NCBI GenBank assembly: GCA_004377275.1 | Contig: SOIC01000187.1 | Span: 1 to 5,733 of the forward strand | Source: Dehalococcoidia bacterium | GTDB taxonomy: Bacteria > Chloroflexota > Dehalococcoidia > E44-bin15 | Reading direction: 5' to 3' | Length of the DNA stretch: 5,733 nt | Shown: positions 1 through 3,119 of the stretch, in pieces | Layout of the letters: each line of letters begins with the position of its first letter | Numbering within the stretch: the stretch's first letter is position 1 | Notes under the pieces: generated by a model | What the model was told of the DNA's origin: nothing | Seen by the model: only the letters and a program-made list of their open reading frames with translations | Database searches by the model: none | Made by a program: the position numbers and the translations under genes

Positions 1-227
1 CCCTGCCTTAATAATCATACCATACTCTGGCCATTTGCTGCAAAGGAAAGGGCTCCGTGAACCCACTGAGGCGTAACACTTGCTAGCTATAGGATTGCGT
101 CTCTTGACACAAGCTGTCTAGCCTTCCCCAGCTCATTGGGGGTCAGTGACGAGTGGCAAGGCTCAACTGCTTAGAAATAACCCCTTGGTAAAAATGAGGC
201 TTCTGGTCGGAGATAATTAACCTGGCC
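1..227. other. Region downstream of tatA with no recognisable gene
   Basis: No coding frame, tRNA or known riboswitch is recognisable on either strand. Possible RNA pairing is present: AGCCTT (120-125) with AAGGCT (158-163) enclosing a CCCCA/TGGGG hairpin (126-130 with 137-141) and a GTCA/TGAC mini-palindrome (142-150). A second small hairpin lies at 53-70. No clear intrinsic terminator for tatA is seen. The left end carries a promoter-like sequence, so part of this region is probably an intergenic spacer ahead of the next minus-strand gene. Confidence 0.5.
14..43 (-). promoter_or_regulatory. Possible promoter reading out of the left edge
   Basis: On the minus strand, TGGTATGAT (22-14) is an extended -10 identical to that of fdhE. 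The shared block ATGGTATGAT is 10 bases long. TTGCAG (43-38) stands 18 bases upstream as a weak -35 with only three of six matches. It would serve a minus-strand gene beyond position 1, which is not visible here. Confidence 0.4.
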
Positions 228-434
228 TTAGCTTGAGGTGGAGGCCAGATCGGATGTATCCTTTTCTTTCTTGGGTTCCGACAAGCCTATGTCCATTTCC
301 TCACCCGCCGCCGCCTTACGGAAGCTGCGGACACCCTTGCCAAGAGATCCCAGTGTCTGGGGCAGCTTCCCCACCCCGAAGACGATCAACACGACCACCA
401 CTATGATCAGGAACTCCCATCCATGCAGTGGCAT
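228..434 (-). CDS. tatA: Sec-independent (twin-arginine) translocase subunit TatA/TatE
   Basis: This small membrane protein forms the pore component of the Tat pathway, which exports folded, cofactor-loaded proteins such as FdnG with FdnH. The 68 residues show the full TatA plan: a short N-terminus with a polar residue (E7) at the head of a transmembrane helix (about 8-19, [10 protein letters not shown]), an FG hinge (F19-G20), the GKLPQ turn, and an amphipathic helix (28-42, [14 protein letters not shown]). A short charged, Ser/Thr-rich tail follows. The length and short tail fit TatA/E better than TatB. The start is firm, with a strong GGAGGAGGGG ribosome binding site just upstream. No tatB or tatC is seen here. 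It lies 198 bases after fdhE and is probably co-transcribed with it, as I found no convincing promoter in the gap. The link to fdn suggests service to this enzyme, but it could equally be a general TatA. Confidence 0.93.
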   Translation of the reverse strand: MPLHGWEFLIIVVVVLIVFGVGKLPQTLGSLGKGVRSFRKAAAGEEMDIGLSEPKKEKDTSDLASTSS

Positions 435-437
435 ACT

Positions 438-447
438 CCCCTCCTCC
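438..447 (-). promoter_or_regulatory. Strong ribosome binding site of tatA
   Basis: GGAGGAGGGG on the minus strand ends three bases before the tatA ATG (434). The purine-rich run gives a near-ideal anti-SD match and settles the start of this small gene. Confidence 0.8.
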
Positions 448-501
448 AGAGCCTTCGGTGGCCCTCTTACCCATTCCTATTGCATCCGATCAAGCTGTCC
501 C

Positions 502-592
502 TGTCATTGCGAGTGAACCGAAGCACTTCCATTGTTGTTCCCCTATACTCCATCCCTGAGATTGATTCGGCACTTCGTATCTCGTAATGACA
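502..592. repeat. Degenerate palindromic intergenic repeat (TGTCATTGCGAG family)
   Basis: The outer arms TGTCATTGCGAG (502-513) and CTCGTAATGACA (581-592) are inverted copies with one mismatch in 12. Further in, GAACCGAAGCACTT on the left and GAGATTGATTCGG on the right resemble the CGAAGCAATCTC part of a short palindrome common between genes in many anaerobe and environmental genomes. The 91-base element fills much of the fdhE-tatA gap and carries no protein. It looks like an old, decayed, non-autonomous element rather than a regulatory site specific to this locus. Family assignment is from memory. Confidence 0.6.
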
Positions 593-656
593 TTAAATCC
601 GGCAATACTGACCTAAGACCAATTCCCAAAATCTATGTCCGCTTTGCCGGATTTAA
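593..656. repeat. 13-bp perfect inverted repeat spanning the fdhE stop codon
   Basis: TTAAATCCGGCAA (593-605) and TTGCCGGATTTAA (644-656) are exact reverse complements, 38 bases apart. The fdhE TAG stop (633-635) lies in the loop. On the minus-strand mRNA this could fold into a long hairpin. No U-tract follows, so it is not a standard terminator. It may protect the fdhE 3' end, damp read-through to tatA, or simply mark an insertion scar next to the adjoining palindromic repeat. Confidence 0.55.
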
Positions 657-1472
657 ATCCCCAGCGGTATACCCCAACTCGCATGCCTGCCTATCCAAGT
701 CCAGGGTAGCTATCCATTCCAAAGACAATAGCACCTCGGGTTCTGCCTGTCGCAGATCAATAGCCTTAAGATAGCCCTTACACTGTTCACAAACATAGAC
801 CCTATATATCCCCTTATCATCGGTAAAGTAGGCCAGGCTCTTCTGCTCCTCGAGGCCGCAGAAAGGACATTTCAACCGCTGAAAGAGCCACTCGGCATCA
901 CAGCGAGCACAGATTAGCCACCTGGCCCCTTCCTGCTCTTTCGAGAGGAAGGCAAAGTTTGGCCTGCTACCGCATATCGGGCAATACCCCCGCCGCCATC
1001 TCTCCTGCTTAACTTCTAGCAAGAACGCATCAGCGTGTGCGGCTAAGAAGGGCTTCAGAGCGGTATGAAGGGCAACGAGCAATGTATCCTCATCTATGCC
1101 CAGCTTTGGTAACGGCTTTCCTTCAAACCACGCCCTGGTAATGTCTTTTAAGGGGATGTCTCGCTGTGGATCCACCGAATCGGAGTACTCGCTGATTACC
1201 GAGAGCGCTTCCCTGAATAGGTTCTTGATTTCGGGCCAGTCTAGGTCCAAGTCGTCGAAGGTCAGCAGCGGCGTGTAGCGGCTCAACCGCTCAGCGATAA
1301 CCTTCGGTGACAGTTGAGTCTTTTGAATCGTGACATGCGATTTGGCCTCTGTCTGAATACGCATCAATCGAATGTAAAGTTCAATAGGGCCGGGGGGGGA
1401 GTCCTTCTCCCATGCGTCCAGTCTATCGAGTACTTTGTTATCGATCTCTCTACTCATACGGCTTTTTATCAT
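633..1472 (-). CDS. fdhE: Formate dehydrogenase accessory (maturation) protein FdhE
   Basis: FdhE is a cytoplasmic factor needed for active respiratory formate dehydrogenase, and is not itself part of the enzyme. E. coli FdhE interacts with the catalytic subunit and carries iron through its CxxC motifs. The 279-residue product has the four diagnostic CxxC pairs in the C-terminal half: C164/C167 (YCPICGSRP), C188/C191 (CARCDAEW), C202/C205 (KCPFCG) and C228/C231 (CEQCKGYLK). These match E. coli FdhE (309 aa) in order and spacing. The N-terminal half is helical and poorly conserved, as is usual. The start is uncertain. Met1 (1472) has no good ribosome binding site and sits inside a predicted -10 box, so Met6 (1457) may be the true start. 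A run of eight C bases codes for residues 25-28. The gene lies after the fdnGHI terminator and seems to have its own promoter. Confidence 0.92.
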   Translation of the reverse strand: MIKSRMSREIDNKVLDRLDAWEKDSPPGPIELYIRLMRIQTEAKSHVTIQKTQLSPKVIAERLSRYTPLLTFDDLDLDWPEIKNLFREALSVISEYSDSVDPQRDIPLKDITRAWFEGKPLPKLGIDEDTLLVALHTALKPFLAAHADAFLLEVKQERWRRGYCPICGSRPNFAFLSKEQEGARWLICARCDAEWLFQRLKCPFCGLEEQKSLAYFTDDKGIYRVYVCEQCKGYLKAIDLRQAEPEVLLSLEWIATLDLDRQACELGYTAGDLNPAKRT

Positions 1473-1497
1473 ACCATGCTTGGTCTATACCTTTCAA
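1468..1497 (-). promoter_or_regulatory. Predicted sigma70-type promoter of fdhE(-tatA)
   Basis: On the minus strand, TTGAAA (1497-1492, five of six matches to TTGACA) is followed by an 18-base spacer and TATGAT (1473-1468). A TGG just before it gives an extended -10 (TGnTATGAT). It lies directly after the fdnGHI terminator, as expected for a new transcription unit. Transcription would start near 1461, leaving only a few bases before Met6 of fdhE at 1457. This is a prediction from sequence only. Confidence 0.6.
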
Positions 1498-1504
1498 GGG
1501 TATA
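1486..1504. promoter_or_regulatory. Palindrome over the fdhE -35 box, possible operator
   Basis: TATACC (1486-1491) and GGTATA (1499-1504) form perfect 6-bp arms around seven bases (TTTCAAG). Allowing one bulged base, the symmetry extends to 8 bp per arm. The element covers the -35 hexamer at 1492-1497, a typical position for a repressor site. I do not recognise the motif as that of a known regulator, so the operator role is inference. Confidence 0.35.
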
Positions 1505-1521
1505 TCGCCCGTTTGATAGAG

Positions 1522-1561
1522 TAATAAAAAGACTCAACCGCCGCAAGCGATTGAGTCTTTT
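1522..1561 (-). terminator. Intrinsic terminator after fdnI
   Basis: A perfect 11-bp stem (1527-1537 with 1551-1561, AAAAGACTCAA/TTGAGTCTTTT) encloses a 13-base loop. Read on the minus strand, the stem ends in TTTTTATTAC, a good U-tract. It starts 47 bases past the fdnI stop and should end fdnGHI transcription. On the plus strand it also ends in TTTT, so it may work weakly both ways, although no plus-strand gene is seen. Confidence 0.85.
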
Positions 1562-1608
1562 AGCATCTTATATCTGGTTTGGCCTTACTTTATACCCTGC
1601 GGAATTTA

Positions 1609-2316
1609 TTAACTCTTCTTGATCTTGTCATACCATTTCTTGTGGTGCGACTCGGCGTATCTGGCAGAGACCGTCCCCCTCCACATGGCCCAAAAGACCC
1701 CGCGCATTTTGGGGTGGAAAACGGATAGGTAAACGTGAACTAAGGCGAAACTGAGCAAGGCGATGAAGCCAACGTCGTGGAGAAAGGCACTCCACATAAA
1801 GGCGTCGGCAGAGATGATGCCCTTGAAAAACCACATCAATGCCCCGGTAATAATCATTAACGACCCTGCACCAATAACAAACAACCACCACAGTTTCTGT
1901 CCGGTGTTCATGTGATCCTGGGGTGGCATCTTTTCCTCCTCACCCAGCATGTAGTAGGCAGGGGCTGCCTTCAACCATTTTATATCACCCGCCCCCCATT
2001 TGAAAGCCTCTCCTATCCCTCTAAGGGCAGCTTTGGGGCTACCGAAGAAATAGAGGACAGCCCAGCCAACCATGAGCACAGCGGCGATGCGGTGCAATAG
2101 CCCGCTCACCCCACCGGCAGCAGCGGCTCCAAACTGTGGCACAAAGAAGAAAAAACCGGTAATGAACAGCACTATCCATGCAACCGCGTTTACCCAGTGG
2201 AGTATGCGAACCGGTCTCGAGTAGCGCTCTACCTGCTCCTCCCCTGGAGCTGGCGGAGCCCCGAAGATAGCATGGGAAATGGGAGTCGATTTTGCTTTGC
2301 CTTTGGCCGTTGTCAT
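1609..2316 (-). CDS. fdnI: Formate dehydrogenase-N gamma subunit, di-haem cytochrome b556
   Basis: This 235-residue integral membrane cytochrome b should take electrons from FdnH and reduce menaquinone. Four hydrophobic segments are visible, at about 42-60, 73-92, 143-163 and 178-200. Histidines aligning with the E. coli FdnI haem ligands are H40 (RILHW), H75 (LLHRI), H180 (FLHDV) and H194 (LVHVY). The N137-x-GQK motif matches the NAGQK loop at the FdnI quinone site. The C-terminal HHKKWYDKI resembles the FdnI tail, so this is the FdnI/FdoI type rather than an NrfD-like or Hyd-type anchor. About 25 residues (rich in K, P and E) precede the conserved core, a little more than in E. coli. The start is one base after the fdnH stop, with GAGGG eight bases upstream, inside fdnH. 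An intrinsic terminator begins 47 bases after the stop, so this is probably the last gene of the structural operon. Confidence 0.94.
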   Translation of the reverse strand: MTTAKGKAKSTPISHAIFGAPPAPGEEQVERYSRPVRILHWVNAVAWIVLFITGFFFFVPQFGAAAAGGVSGLLHRIAAVLMVGWAVLYFFGSPKAALRGIGEAFKWGAGDIKWLKAAPAYYMLGEEEKMPPQDHMNTGQKLWWLFVIGAGSLMIITGALMWFFKGIISADAFMWSAFLHDVGFIALLSFALVHVYLSVFHPKMRGVFWAMWRGTVSARYAESHHKKWYDKIKKS

Positions 2317-2317
2317 A

Positions 2318-3100
2318 TCACTTGCCCTCGCTTTCGATCTTTATCTTTCTCTTGGCAATAACGTAGTTCAACCCCAGCCCCATTGCAGCGAGGCCGGCCA
2401 CGCCCCAACCCACAGGCTGGAGAATATCCTGCCATGCAGTTGCGGAGACAGGCACCTGTGGATCCACCGGGAGTCCATAGACAGCGGGTGTATCATCGAG
2501 GACATACAGTACATGCAACCCTCCCAGTTGATTCTCCCCATAGAGGGTGGCACTACCACCCAGGCTGGCTACCCTTTCCTTTCCCTCCGCCAGCAGCGCG
2601 GCGCGATCACCATACATCAGTGCCCCTGTGGGACAGGTTTTGACGCAGGCCGGCTCCAGCTCATTGGTTACACGATCCTGGCAGAGGGTGCACTTGTTAA
2701 TTGTGCGTATGCCGGTTATGGCTCCGCTACTGCTCCGCGGCACATCGAATGGGCAGGCTTCCACGCAGTAGCCGCAGCCGCTGCACTTATCCTTATCGTA
2801 GGCGACAAAGCCCATCTCATGGTAATAAAGAGCTTTGGTGGGACAGACGGTAACGCAAGCGGCATCGGTGCAGTGCATGCAGGATCGTCTGGTGAACAGC
2901 CAGCGAAAGTTCCCGTTATTTCCAACCTCACGAAACTCCATTTTTATCCAGGTATCCCAAGAGAGGTCAGGGGGGTTCTCATACGTTCCGCGGTTGGTAG
3001 TGACCTCAGCTGTTAGCTCATTCCACTGCTTGCAAGCCACTTGGCAAGCGCGGCAGGCAGTGCACTTGGTCGCATCGTATAGAATCGCTTTGCCGGCCAT
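2318..3100 (-). CDS. fdnH: Formate dehydrogenase-N beta subunit, four [4Fe-4S] ferredoxin-type protein
   Basis: This 260-residue electron-transfer subunit carries electrons from FdnG to the cytochrome b subunit. All sixteen ligand cysteines of four [4Fe-4S] clusters are present, at C13/16/19/23, C74/77/82/86, C106/109/112/116 and C137/140/152/156. A hydrophobic segment at about residues 230-249, followed by KRKIK, matches the single C-terminal membrane anchor of E. coli FdnH. There is no signal peptide. In this family the protein is exported by riding with the Tat-signal-bearing alpha subunit. The N-terminus is shorter than in E. coli FdnH, but the start is well supported: AAGGAG (3105-3110) lies four bases before the ATG. 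The stop is one base from the fdnI start, which implies coupled translation. DmsB, NrfC or PhsB-type proteins share the cysteine pattern, but the C-terminal anchor and the neighbours favour FdnH. Confidence 0.95.
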   Translation of the reverse strand: MAGKAILYDATKCTACRACQVACKQWNELTAEVTTNRGTYENPPDLSWDTWIKMEFREVGNNGNFRWLFTRRSCMHCTDAACVTVCPTKALYYHEMGFVAYDKDKCSGCGYCVEACPFDVPRSSSGAITGIRTINKCTLCQDRVTNELEPACVKTCPTGALMYGDRAALLAEGKERVASLGGSATLYGENQLGGLHVLYVLDDTPAVYGLPVDPQVPVSATAWQDILQPVGWGVAGLAAMGLGLNYVIAKRKIKIESEGK

Positions 3101-3104
3101 ATTA

Positions 3105-3110
3105 CTCCTT
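3105..3110 (-). promoter_or_regulatory. Strong ribosome binding site of fdnH
   Basis: AAGGAG stands four bases before the ATG at 3100, in the 19-base gap after fdnG. It fixes the fdnH start even though the N-terminus is shorter than in E. coli FdnH. Confidence 0.8.
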
Positions 3111-3119
3111 CCGTTTCAG

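Noticed and set aside
53..70. A tRNA T-arm-like stretch (GGGTTCAC on the minus strand)
   Set aside because: No acceptor, D-arm or anticodon arm can be placed around it. It is only a short hairpin.
435..501. A tatA-specific promoter in the fdhE-tatA gap (TTGATC with GTAAGA 17 bases on)
   Set aside because: The -10 match is poor and there is no extended -10. Co-transcription from the fdhE promoter is simpler.
238..516. A plus-strand frame of 92 codons across tatA
   Set aside because: It lies opposite a clear TatA and runs into the intergenic repeat, with no protein-like pattern.
532..774. A plus-strand frame of 80 codons across the palindromic repeat and the fdhE end
   Set aside because: It is built from repeat sequence and the antisense of fdhE. 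It has no domain and no start signal.
2279..3016. A 245-codon open frame on the plus strand opposite fdnH
   Set aside because: It is fully antisense to a strongly conserved gene with all 16 cluster cysteines, has no recognisable domain, and its composition follows from the codon pattern of fdnH.
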